NCBI GenBank assembly: GCA_018262455.1
Contig: JAGSPR010000278.1
Location: 1-9,133, forward strand
Source: Deltaproteobacteria bacterium
Lineage (GTDB): Bacteria > Myxococcota > Polyangia > Haliangiales > Haliangiaceae
Direction: 5' to 3'
DNA: 9,133 nt
Below the pieces are notes generated by a model. The model was not told the origin of the DNA and made no database searches. It saw only the letters and a list, made by a program, of their open reading frames with translations. This document shows positions 1 to 6,027 of the stretch, piece after piece. Position 1 is the stretch's first letter, and each line of letters opens with the position of its first letter. The position numbers and the translations under genes were made by a program.

Positions 1-966
1 GTCGGGGTGACGACCGTCGATCCGGCGGCGGGTCGACAGCGTCTTGCCGCGCGCGAGCTTCTTCTGGATCTTCGCGAACGCGCCGTCGACGTCCTTCGGC
101 TTGCCGACCCAGGGCTGTCCCTCGGCGGTGAGCTGCGTGCGTGCCTCGGTGTGCGTCGCCGAGATCGCCTCGCGGCGCTCCTTCTTGTCCTTGACGGTCA
201 TCGCCTTGTCGAGGCGATCCCAGACCAGCTCCTTGACCTTCGCGAGCAGGGCCTCGTCGGTGACCGGAGGCGTGAACGGGCGCTTCTCCTTGCCATTGGC
301 GGCGCGCAGACGCTCCTGGAGCGCGATCAGCGGCTGGACGGCGGCGTGGGCGAACAGCAGCGCGTCGATGACGACGTCCTCCTGCAGCTCGTGCATCTCG
401 CCCTCGACCATCATGATCGCGTCCTTGCTGGCCGCGACGATGATGTCCATGTCCGACTTCTCGCGCTCGGCGAACGTCGGGTTGGCGACGAACTCGCCAT
501 CGATCCGGCCGATACGGACGCCGGCGAGCGGCCCGCCCCACACGAGGTCGGACACGTGGAGCGCCGCGGAGGCGCCCGTCATCGCGAGCACGTCGGTCGG
601 GTTCTCCTTGTCGAACGACACCACGCTCGCGATGATCTGGGTGTCGATGAACCAGCCCTTGGGGAACAACGGGCGGACCGGGCGATCCATCAGGCGACAG
701 ATCAGGATCTCCTCGTTGGTCGTACGACCCTCGCGGCGGAAGAAGCTGCCGGGGATCTTGCCCGACGAGTAGAAGTTCTCGCGGTACTCGCAGGTCAGCG
801 GCATGAAGTCGATGTCACGCGGCAGGCTCGACCCCGCGGCGGTGACGAGCACCATGCTGTCGCCGCAACGAATGACGACCGAGCCACCGGCCTGCTTGGC
901 CCACTTCCCGGTCTCGACGATGATCTCTTTGCCGCCAACCATGGCGGTCTCACGAACGTAAGGCAT
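1..966 (-). CDS. pnp: Polyribonucleotide nucleotidyltransferase (PNPase), N-terminal part, cut by the window edge
   Basis: PNPase degrades RNA 3' to 5' by phosphorolysis and is a trimeric cytoplasmic exonuclease. The 322 visible codons begin MPYVRETAMVGGK. They cover the first RNase PH-like core (about residues 5-145, with the family signature GSFFRREGRTTNEE at 73-86 followed by CRLMDRPVRPLFPKGW at 90-105) and the all-alpha linker domain (about 150-300). The last visible residues, RRRIDGRHPD (313-322), mark entry to the second RNase PH core. The catalytic second core and the KH and S1 RNA-binding domains lie beyond the left edge, so completeness cannot be judged. The ATG at 966 is preceded by AAGGA at 977-973, six bases upstream, which supports this start. 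pnp follows rpsO in many bacteria, but here a lipoprotein gene and about 200 non-coding bases separate them, so pnp may have its own promoter. Family assignment is near certain. Confidence 0.97.
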   Translation of the reverse strand, partial: MPYVRETAMVGGKEIIVETGKWAKQAGGSVVIRCGDSMVLVTAAGSSLPRDIDFMPLTCEYRENFYSSGKIPGSFFRREGRTTNEEILICRLMDRPVRPLFPKGWFIDTQIIASVVSFDKENPTDVLAMTGASAALHVSDLVWGGPLAGVRIGRIDGEFVANPTFAEREKSDMDIIVAASKDAIMMVEGEMHELQEDVVIDALLFAHAAVQPLIALQERLRAANGKEKRPFTPPVTDEALLAKVKELVWDRLDKAMTVKDKKERREAISATHTEARTQLTAEGQPWVGKPKDVDGAFAKIQKKLARGKTLSTRRRIDGRHPD

Positions 967-972
967 ACGTGT

Positions 973-977
973 TCCTT
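973..977 (-). promoter_or_regulatory. Ribosome binding site of pnp
   Basis: On the minus strand AAGGA lies six bases before the pnp ATG at 966. This is the clearest Shine-Dalgarno match in the window and fixes the start at MPYVRETAM. Confidence 0.75.
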
Positions 978-1044
978 CTTGAGAATCACGTCGCCGCTTT
1001 GGAGCTCCGCGGCCTGGTCCCTCTGTCCAACCACCCGGTGTGTC

Positions 1045-1055
1045 CGAGTGACTCG
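1045..1055. repeat. Short interrupted palindrome in the pnp leader
   Basis: CGAGTGACTCG has two perfect 5-base arms around one central base. It lies about 80 bases before the pnp start, inside the presumed untranslated leader. It could be a small operator or the tip of an RNA hairpin, but 11-base palindromes also arise by chance. No U-run follows, so it is not an intrinsic terminator. Function is not established. Confidence 0.25.
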
Positions 1056-1134
1056 ACGGAACGATCAAACCAGCGCGATCTCATTCAGTTCGACGACGCT
1101 ACAGTGACGGTTTATTGACTTGTGATTCGGGGGC

Positions 1135-1163
1135 TTTATTGCACAGCCCTGGTGGAAAGCCAA
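1135..1163 (-). promoter_or_regulatory. Candidate sigma-70-type promoter for pnp
   Basis: On the minus strand TTGGCT (1163-1158) and AATAAA (1140-1135) are separated by exactly 17 bases, each matching four of six consensus positions (TTGACA, TATAAT). The site starts just after the stop codon of the upstream lipoprotein gene, in a patch visibly richer in A/T than its surroundings. Transcription would start near 1128 and give pnp a leader of roughly 160 bases. The match is by eye only. A separate pnp promoter is known in enterobacteria, but its presence here is inference. Confidence 0.35.
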
Positions 1164-1167
1164 TACG

Positions 1168-1710
1168 TTACCGGTCGCTGCCGGCCCCCGCAGATCCACT
1201 ACCCACCCCTTGCTTGTCGAGCAGTTCCTTGCGGTTGCCGTCGAGCTGGGCTCGCTCCGACGGCGTGATGTTGCCGCAGTCGATCGTGAGCTCACCGATG
1301 ACCGGCGCGCTGCCGAGCTTGCAGCGAAATGCCAGGGTGCCGCGAAAGTACGAGGTTCCATCGAGCCGGTTGCCGCCACCCCAGCTGCGATCGAGTTTCT
1401 CGCAGTCGAGCCGATCGCCGCGCACCCCGGCGGCAGGATCGGGGTTCCAGTACAGCGCCTGGTCCTCGAATCGCAGCTTGCCGGAGACGGTCACCACCTC
1501 GGCGAACACGTGGTCGACGTGACCGGCCACGCAGCCCATCAGGGCGAGCGACTTGCCGTCCACGCTGAGGCTGCCCTTGACCACGTCGGCGTCGGCCATG
1601 GGCTTGCCAGCGCTGGCGTTCGAGCCAGCCGGCCTGGATTGATCCGGCGAGTCCTTGTGGCCGCACGCGCAGACCGCGAGCAGCAGGCCGAGGCGAACGA
1701 CTCGCCGCAC
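1168..1710 (-). CDS. Predicted small lipoprotein of unknown function with four cysteines in the mature part
   Basis: I do not recognise the family of this 180-residue protein. It begins (M)RRVVRLGLLLAVCACG: two arginines, a hydrophobic stretch and a lipobox-like end, with Cys16 (or Cys14) as the likely lipid-modified residue. Gly follows Cys16, which would favour outer-membrane sorting. A polar Ser/Ala/Gly/Pro linker runs to about residue 38. The globular part holds Cys60, Cys103, Cys130 and Cys145, enough for two disulfides in the periplasm. The tail (167-180) is Gly/Ser/Ala-rich low complexity. The start is GTG at 1710, seven bases after the rpsO stop, with no strong ribosome binding site, so it is probably read on the rpsO transcript. 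Codon choice is as GC-rich as its neighbours. It is unusual for an envelope protein to sit between rpsO and pnp. It is likely real: the signal peptide, tight spacing and protein-like composition agree. Confidence 0.8.
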   Translation of the reverse strand: MRRVVRLGLLLAVCACGHKDSPDQSRPAGSNASAGKPMADADVVKGSLSVDGKSLALMGCVAGHVDHVFAEVVTVSGKLRFEDQALYWNPDPAAGVRGDRLDCEKLDRSWGGGNRLDGTSYFRGTLAFRCKLGSAPVIGELTIDCGNITPSERAQLDGNRKELLDKQGVGSGSAGAGSDR

Positions 1711-1717
1711 GCGGCGC

Positions 1718-1993
1718 TCAGCGACGCAGGCCGAGCGTCTCGATCAGCTTGCGGTAGCGATCGACGCTCTTGCGCTTGAGGTAGTCGAGCAGCGCGCGGC
1801 GCTGGCCGACCATCAACAGGAGACCACGACGGCTGTGGTGATCCTTGTGGTTGTTCTTCAGGTGCTCGGTGAGGTGGGTGACGCGCTCGGTGAGCAGCGC
1901 GACCTGAACCTCGGGGGAGCCGGTGTCGCCGGGCGCGCGAGCGAACTTGGCGATGGTCTCAGCTTTGCGGGCGGGGGAAATCGATGTGGTCAC
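1718..1993 (-). CDS. rpsO: 30S ribosomal protein S15
   Basis: S15 binds the central domain of 16S rRNA early in 30S assembly and forms an intersubunit bridge. The 91-residue product (family about 89) shows the S15 signatures [14 protein letters not shown] (22-35), [20 protein letters not shown] (40-59), [11 protein letters not shown] (64-74) and the C-terminal LGLRR. His44, Asp51 and Ser54 correspond to the E. coli rRNA contacts His41, Asp48 and Ser51. I chose the GTG at 1993 because GGAG lies five bases upstream and the resulting N-terminus ([13 protein letters not shown]) matches the family. An in-frame ATG at 2035 would add 14 residues not typical of S15. The gene lies 98 bases after truB and 7 bases before the lipoprotein gene. 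S15 represses its own mRNA in several bacteria, and the leader here is long enough for such a structure, but no specific one is proven. Confidence 0.98.
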   Translation of the reverse strand: MTTSISPARKAETIAKFARAPGDTGSPEVQVALLTERVTHLTEHLKNNHKDHHSRRGLLLMVGQRRALLDYLKRKSVDRYRKLIETLGLRR

Positions 1994-2091
1994 GGTAACT
2001 CCAGTCGCCGACGGCCGCGTTGCTCGGAGGAACATCCCCCGGGGAACGAATGCCGTGGTCGAGCGCAGATTGGGGTAAACGCGCCCCCTCG
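1994..2091 (-). promoter_or_regulatory. rpsO leader between truB and rpsO, possible S15 autoregulatory region
   Basis: These 98 bases are longer than most gaps in this otherwise compact cluster. On the minus strand the leader contains CCCCGGGG (2044-2037) and GCCGTCGGC, which can form a short hairpin just before the GGAG. S15 leaders that fold and bind S15 are known in several unrelated bacteria, with differing structures. That this one does so is inference from position and length. No promoter stands out by eye. Confidence 0.3.
1999..2002 (-). promoter_or_regulatory. Ribosome binding site deciding the GTG start of rpsO
   Basis: GGAG on the minus strand lies five bases before the GTG at 1993. 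The in-frame ATG further upstream at 2035 is directly preceded by a G-run with no spacer, so this site favours the GTG as the S15 start. Confidence 0.65.
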
Positions 2092-2970
2092 TCAAGACGT
2101 GGCGTCGGCGCGAAACACGCGGTCGTAAATCACCCGACCGGCGCCCGGGTGCGCGATCGCGACCAGCCTGCCCTGCTCATCAACTATCTGAAACAATTGA
2201 TGTTCATGGGGCGGAAAGGCCTCGGTCGCGAGCTGCAAGCCAGACCGGATGGGCCCGACCAGGTCGGCGGCGGCGACCACCGAGGGCAGGCCCGTCGCCT
2301 GCGCCAGCGGGATGAGGCCCGAAACATCGAGCCCGCCCACCGCGTCGACCGGCACCGCCTGGGCGATCGAGAGCCGACCGCTCCGCGTCCGCCGGAGCTC
2401 GGCGAGGTGCGCGCCACAGCCGAGCGCGGTGCCGAGGTCCGCGAGGATCGAGCGAACGTAGGTGCCCTTGCTGCAGGCGATCGCGATCCGGAACCGCGGC
2501 GGCTCGAACGCGAGCAACTCGAGCCGATCGATGCGGATCTGACGTGCCGGGCGGTCGACGTCCTCGCCATTGCGCGCGCGGTGATAGAGCCGCACCCCGC
2601 CCTGCTTGATCGCCGAGTACATCGGCGGGATCTGATCCTGCTCGCCCGTGCGGAGCGCGAGCAGCTCGCGGAGCGCAGCCTCGGTCACCACGACCTCTCG
2701 CTCGGCGGTGACGCGGCCGGTCTGGTCGAGCGTGTCGGTCTCGATGCCGAGCACGCCGGTCGCCTCGTAGGCCTTGTCATCGGCCTGCAGGTACTGCGCG
2801 ATCTTGGTGCCCGCGTTGAGGCAGATCGCGAGCACGCCGGTCGCGAGCGGATCGAGCGTGCCGCCGTGACCTGCGCGGTCGACACCGAGCGCGCGCTTGA
2901 CGTGCTCCACCGCCGCCGCCGACGAGAGGCCGCGCGGCTTGTCGATGACGAGGATACCGTGCACAGACAC
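2092..2970 (-). CDS. truB: tRNA pseudouridine(55) synthase TruB
   Basis: TruB converts U55 of the tRNA T-loop to pseudouridine. The product is about 292 residues, a normal length. It starts with [14 protein letters not shown] (4-17) and carries [14 protein letters not shown] (34-47), in which Asp40 is the catalytic nucleophile. Further family blocks are [20 protein letters not shown] (66-85), [12 protein letters not shown] (114-125, then [10 protein letters not shown]) and [15 protein letters not shown] (166-180). A PUA-like C-terminal domain occupies about 245-290. The start is uncertain: two in-frame GTG codons, at 2970 and 2964, would give MSVHGIL or MHGIL, and neither has a clear ribosome binding site. 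The cytochrome gene ends 20 bases upstream. Placement before rpsO is typical of bacteria. Confidence 0.97.
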   Translation of the reverse strand: MSVHGILVIDKPRGLSSAAAVEHVKRALGVDRAGHGGTLDPLATGVLAICLNAGTKIAQYLQADDKAYEATGVLGIETDTLDQTGRVTAEREVVVTEAALRELLALRTGEQDQIPPMYSAIKQGGVRLYHRARNGEDVDRPARQIRIDRLELLAFEPPRFRIAIACSKGTYVRSILADLGTALGCGAHLAELRRTRSGRLSIAQAVPVDAVGGLDVSGLIPLAQATGLPSVVAAADLVGPIRSGLQLATEAFPPHEHQLFQIVDEQGRLVAIAHPGAGRVIYDRVFRADATS

Positions 2971-2990
2971 CAGGATACGGCAGGCCGGGA

Positions 2991-4043
2991 TCAGAGCCCG
3001 GTGATCCAGGCGCGCAACGCGGTCTGGCCGTCGGGATCGACGACCTCGGACCCGAGCTTCGGCATGTGGCGGATCCCGATCGACGTGTTCATCCGCACGA
3101 TCAGGCCCGAGTTATCCGGATCCCCGGAGATGATGATCTTGTCGCGCAGGACGCCATTCTCGTCGTTGAACGGGACCGCGGCGGTCTGGTCGACCATGGA
3201 GACGAACGACGGCGTCGTCGCGACGGTCGCCAGCTTCGTCGTGTCGAGCAGGGTTTCGATCGGGGTCGTGTCGTGCACGGGAGAGGTCGCGTTGTGGCAG
3301 TGGCCGCAGTTGCCATGCATGTAGCCGAGCGCGGCCTGCTCGACCGCGGTGCCGGGGAGCGCGAAGTGCGGGGAGGCCGCGCCGGCAGGAGCGGCGGTCA
3401 GCAGGTTCATCGCGATCAGATCGTCGAGATCGAGCTTCCCGCTCGGCGCTGCTGCGTCGAGCTGGATCGCCTGGAACCCGAGCACGCGGCTCGGCCGCAG
3501 GCTGTCGTGGCACTCCTTGCAGTTTGCCCGCGACGGGATGTCGTGCGTGGTGCCATTGACGTTCTGCTGGCCCGTGCTCACCGCGACGGCGGCATCCTGC
3601 GTCGCGTTCCACGCATATGCGACGAAGAACCACGCGCCCGGGGCATCGTCGTCGGCGAGCAGCTTCGTGATGAAGCGGGTCTCGACGCGGATGCCGTCGC
3701 GGGTGAACTCCTTCCACAGCTTCGTGCCCACCGGGAACACCCAGCGGTTCATGTCGGTGGTGTCGATCTTGGTGCCCGCCGGAAGCTCGATCCAGCGCCG
3801 CTTGGTGGCGCCGTCGGACCACAGCGCGAACCGCGGCTCGTACTCGAGCGCGGTGGAGTTGATCTGCGTGCACGCGGCGTCCGCGCACAGCCCGGTGCCA
3901 TCGAGCGAGGCCAGCGGGTTGGCGTCGGGCCCGACATCGACGAGCTCGGCATCGATGGCAGGAGCATCTTGCGGTGGCGTGGCCGTCCGGCCATCCCCGC
4001 AGGCAGCACACAACCCGAGCATGGCGACGACCCAGAGCTTCAT
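2991..4043 (-). CDS. Putative diheme c-type cytochrome lipoprotein
   Basis: The 350-residue product begins [18 protein letters not shown], a short lipoprotein signal with Cys15 the probable lipid anchor and Gly at +2, so it is likely an outer-membrane lipoprotein facing the periplasm. An Asp/Ala/Pro spacer follows (about 21-45). The body has [20 protein letters not shown] (68-87) and [13 protein letters not shown] (101-113), then CKECH (175-179) and CGHCH (246-250), two CxxCH heme-attachment motifs. RHMPKLGSE (325-333) offers Met327 as a possible axial ligand. This layout resembles the SO2930/HNE_0200-type diheme cytochrome family; that assignment is from memory of the pattern and not a search. 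The role would be periplasmic electron transfer, partner unknown. It lies 29 bases after the DHH gene and 20 before truB, so it is probably co-transcribed, an odd place for a cytochrome. The start is uncertain: a GTG at 4061 in the same frame is possible, and no good ribosome binding site precedes the ATG. Confidence 0.88.
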   Translation of the reverse strand: MKLWVVAMLGLCAACGDGRTATPPQDAPAIDAELVDVGPDANPLASLDGTGLCADAACTQINSTALEYEPRFALWSDGATKRRWIELPAGTKIDTTDMNRWVFPVGTKLWKEFTRDGIRVETRFITKLLADDDAPGAWFFVAYAWNATQDAAVAVSTGQQNVNGTTHDIPSRANCKECHDSLRPSRVLGFQAIQLDAAAPSGKLDLDDLIAMNLLTAAPAGAASPHFALPGTAVEQAALGYMHGNCGHCHNATSPVHDTTPIETLLDTTKLATVATTPSFVSMVDQTAAVPFNDENGVLRDKIIISGDPDNSGLIVRMNTSIGIRHMPKLGSEVVDPDGQTALRAWITGL

Positions 4044-4072
4044 GGCGCGGGATGGTATCACTACCCCCCGGG

Positions 4073-5128
4073 TCAAGAAGTCGGCTGCGTCACGGGGCGG
4101 CTGCGGTTGAACGCAGCATCGAGCGCGCGCACGACCTTCTCCTTCGTCGTCACGAGGTCGCCGTGGACGTGACAGCCCCCCGCCCCCGGGTGGCCGCCGC
4201 CGCCCAGCGACATGCAAACCTTGCCGACATCGACCTTGTCGCTGCGCGACCGCATCGAGACCCGCACGCCGCCACCTTTCGCGGTGGTCAGCAGCACGCC
4301 AACCTGGACGCCGTCGACGTTGCGGGCCCAGTTCACCATCCCCTCGATGTCTTCCCACGACGCGCGCGCGCCTTCGACCATGTCGGTGGTGACGCTCAGC
4401 ACGCCCGCCCGCCCAGCGCACTGGAGCTCGAGCGTGGACAGCACCGAACCGAGCAATCGCAGCTTGCCGGGGCTCGGCCGCTCTTCGAGCGAGGCGGCGA
4501 TGGTCGACGGCACCACGCCGCGTGCGATGAGCTCGGACCCGACGTGCAGGGCCTCTGCGTTGGTGTTCGCGTGGCGGAACCCACCCGTGTCGCTGATCAG
4601 CGAGACGTAGAGCGGGACGGCCGCTTCGGGTGTGATGACCCAGCCCTCGCGAAGGGCGATCCGGAACACGAGCACGCCGACGGCCGCCGCGGTTGGATCC
4701 CACACCGCGATGTCGCCGAACGGACTGCCGCTCGCGTGGTGGTCGAGCGTGATCAGCCGGCCACAGACCTCGGGTGGTGGCAACGAGTCACCGAGCAGCG
4801 TGAAGTCGGCGCAATCGACGACCACCGTGCAGTCAAACCGCTCATCGAACGAGATCGTGTGGACCGTCGAAGATGCGAGTGGTAGCCACCGGTAACGGCG
4901 AGCGATCGGATCGACCGAGTAGATCACCGCGGTCTTGCCGATCGCGCGCAGCATCGAGGCCAGGCCCGCCATCGAGCCCGTGCCATCGCCGTCCGGGCGG
5001 CGGTGACTCGTCAGCAGGATCCGATCGGCCGCGCGCAGCACGTCGCAGGCCTTTGCGAGCGCCTCGCTGGGCGGTTCGGTGGGAGCCCGATCCCGAGAAA
5101 CCGTGACTCGGCTGGGGCCCTCGTTCAT
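4073..5128 (-). CDS. nrnA: DHH/DHHA1 phosphoesterase, NrnA-like oligoribonuclease / pAp phosphatase
   Basis: NrnA-type enzymes hydrolyse short oligoribonucleotides to mononucleotides and, in some members, pAp to AMP, using two metal ions. The 351-residue product has the ordered DHH motifs: TSHRRPDGDGTGS (40-52, with His42, Asp46, Asp48), VDCAD (104-108), LDHHAS (128-133, the DHH signature) and ISDTGGFRHANT (178-189, Asp180). The DHHA1 substrate-binding domain includes VRVSMRSR (288-295) and GGGGHPGAGG (309-318). All expected metal ligands appear present. The ATG at 5128 overlaps the rbfA stop in ATGA, which indicates translational coupling and fixes the start. The first 20 residues are a variable polar extension. 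DHH proteins between rbfA and truB are common; here a cytochrome gene separates this one from truB. Whether it prefers RNA dinucleotides or pAp cannot be told from sequence. Confidence 0.93.
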   Translation of the reverse strand: MNEGPSRVTVSRDRAPTEPPSEALAKACDVLRAADRILLTSHRRPDGDGTGSMAGLASMLRAIGKTAVIYSVDPIARRYRWLPLASSTVHTISFDERFDCTVVVDCADFTLLGDSLPPPEVCGRLITLDHHASGSPFGDIAVWDPTAAAVGVLVFRIALREGWVITPEAAVPLYVSLISDTGGFRHANTNAEALHVGSELIARGVVPSTIAASLEERPSPGKLRLLGSVLSTLELQCAGRAGVLSVTTDMVEGARASWEDIEGMVNWARNVDGVQVGVLLTTAKGGGVRVSMRSRSDKVDVGKVCMSLGGGGHPGAGGCHVHGDLVTTKEKVVRALDAAFNRSRPVTQPTS

Positions 5129-5544
5129 GACTTGGTCCCCTCGGGGGGGCGCTCGGGGGGCTCGCTCGAGCCCGCCGTGCGGCCGGCTGCCTTCGCCTTC
5201 TCCTCGTCCTCGCGCACGATCGCGGCGAGCTTCGCGCTGACATCGATCGACACGTCCTGGATGAACCGCAGCTCGGGTGCGTGCTGGAGCGAGAGCTGGC
5301 GGCCGACCGGTCCGCGGAGGAAGCCAGCGGCCTTGTTGAGCCCGACGATCACGCCATCTGCGGTCGCATCGTCGCCGATGATCGAGACGTAGACGTTGGC
5401 GACCGCAAGATCGACGTTGAGCTCCACCTTCGCGACCGTGATCAGCGTGGCTGCTCGGACCCGGGGATCCTTGACCTCGCTCGCGATCAGCTGGGTCAGA
5501 ACATCCCGCAACGCATGCTCGACGCGCGCCTTGCGCTGACTCAC
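5125..5544 (-). CDS. rbfA: 30S ribosome-binding factor A
   Basis: RbfA is a late 30S maturation factor that acts near helix 1 of 16S rRNA, and in E. coli it is needed at low temperature. The product is 139 residues with a KH-like core: RVEHALRDVLTQLI (7-20), the short conserved block VKDPRV (24-29), TVAKVELNVDLAVANVYVS (36-54), then LRGPVGRQLSLQHAPELRF (76-94) and the DVSID segment. Residues 111-139 form a charged Pro/Glu/Lys-rich tail, probably disordered. The GTG start at 5544 is backed by GGAGA seven bases upstream. Its stop overlaps the DHH gene start by four bases. Position after infB and ylxP is standard. Confidence 0.96.
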   Translation of the reverse strand: MSQRKARVEHALRDVLTQLIASEVKDPRVRAATLITVAKVELNVDLAVANVYVSIIGDDATADGVIVGLNKAAGFLRGPVGRQLSLQHAPELRFIQDVSIDVSAKLAAIVREDEEKAKAAGRTAGSSEPPERPPEGTKS

Positions 5545-5551
5545 GACGGCG

Positions 5552-5556
5552 TCTCC
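5552..5556 (-). promoter_or_regulatory. Ribosome binding site of rbfA
   Basis: GGAGA on the minus strand is seven bases before the GTG at 5544 and supports this non-ATG start. Confidence 0.6.
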
Positions 5557-5565
5557 ATTCTGCAG

Positions 5566-5595
5566 ACCCTACCGCGTGCACTCTTCGCGTGCCAA
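5566..5595 (-). promoter_or_regulatory. Candidate internal promoter upstream of rbfA
   Basis: On the minus strand TTGGCA (5595-5590, five of six to TTGACA) and TAGGGT (5571-5566, three of six to TATAAT) are 18 bases apart in the 58-base gap between ylxP and rbfA. Initiation near 5559 would give a leader of only about 15 bases that still contains the rbfA ribosome binding site. The -10 match is weak, so this is a tentative call. Confidence 0.25.
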
Positions 5596-5602
5596 GTACG
5601 AG

Positions 5603-6004
5603 CTATTCGGGTTCGCGATCGTCACGCCAGGCGTCCGGGACCCAGTCGTCGCTGGCGATCGCCTTGTCACCCGAGCCGGTCCGGTCGTCGACCAGCGAGA
5701 TCGGGGCCGGGGCGACGTCATAGGTCCAGGCGTCCCTCGCGACCCCGACCAGCTGCCCGCCGGAGGCCGATTGCACGACCCTGACCACCTCGTCGACCAG
5801 CTCGAGCGCCTTCTGGCGCTCCCCGCTCACGACGGCGCACCCGAGCTCGGCACGTTGCCAGCTCTCGAGCTCGCCGACCTCGTTGAGGACGACGCCCAGC
5901 CGCTCGCGGACCCGGTCCTTGACCCGCCGGATCACCATCCGCTTCTCTTTGAGCGAATGGCTGTCCGGGATGACGACAGTCAGCTTGGCGATCCCGACGT
6001 ACAT
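5603..6004 (-). CDS. ylxP: YlxP/DUF503 family protein with C-terminal extension
   Basis: DUF503 proteins are small, usually about 90-97 residues, and found between infB and rbfA in many bacteria. Their biochemical role is unsettled, with a link to ribosome function presumed from context. The N-terminal 92 residues fit the family: MYVGIAKLTVVIPDSHSLKE (1-20), then KRMVIRRVKDRVRERLGVVL and NEVGELESWQRAELGCAVVS (41-60), ending in a helix of conserved hydrophobics. The remaining 40 or so residues (about 94-133) are an extension rich in Asp, Pro and Trp (WVPDAWRDD at 121-129), which I do not recognise. The ATG at 6004 gives the canonical N-terminus, although no strong ribosome binding site is visible. 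It starts 23 bases after the infB stop. Confidence 0.92.
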   Translation of the reverse strand: MYVGIAKLTVVIPDSHSLKEKRMVIRRVKDRVRERLGVVLNEVGELESWQRAELGCAVVSGERQKALELVDEVVRVVQSASGGQLVGVARDAWTYDVAPAPISLVDDRTGSGDKAIASDDWVPDAWRDDREPE

Positions 6005-6027
6005 GAACCGCTACCAGTGACGCGAGA

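Larger units (their letters stand above)
967..1167 (-). other. Non-coding gap between the lipoprotein gene and pnp
   Basis: This is the longest gene-free stretch in the window, about 200 bases. It contains the candidate pnp promoter, two direct copies of TTTATTG (1111-1117 and 1135-1141, plus strand), an imperfect inverted repeat GGCTTT/AAAGCC (1132-1137 with 1156-1161, 18-base loop), the palindrome at 1045-1055 and the pnp ribosome binding site. In enterobacteria the rpsO-pnp spacer carries processing hairpins through which PNPase controls its own mRNA. Whether this spacer does the same cannot be told from sequence alone. I see no clear rho-independent terminator. Confidence 0.5.

Noticed and set aside
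7..1107. 366-codon open frame on the plus strand opposite pnp
   Set aside because: It mirrors the PNPase frame, has an Arg/Leu/Asp-rich composition without motifs, and is explained by the lack of stops in GC-rich antisense.
1132..1161. GGCTTT/AAAGCC inverted repeat as a rho-independent terminator
   Set aside because: The stem is imperfect with an 18-base loop and is followed by a C-run rather than a U-run on the minus strand.
4044..4703. In-frame upstream extension of the cytochrome reading frame to 570 residues
   Set aside because: The extension overlaps the DHH gene, is Arg-rich nonsense, and would bury the lipoprotein signal peptide. The real start is at or near 4043.
2020..4885. Several long plus-strand frames opposite truB, the cytochrome and the DHH gene
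   Set aside because: All are antisense to genes with clear family motifs, and none has a recognisable domain or plausible start context.
5129..5581. In-frame upstream extension of the DHH frame to 502 residues
   Set aside because: It overlaps rbfA in another frame and has shadow-like composition. The ATGA overlap at 5128-5125 gives a normal family-length protein.
5578..5596. Sigma-54-like element TTGGCACG upstream of rbfA
   Set aside because: The -24 half is perfect, but the nearest GC of a -12 element is two bases too far, and sigma-54 promoters tolerate little spacing change.
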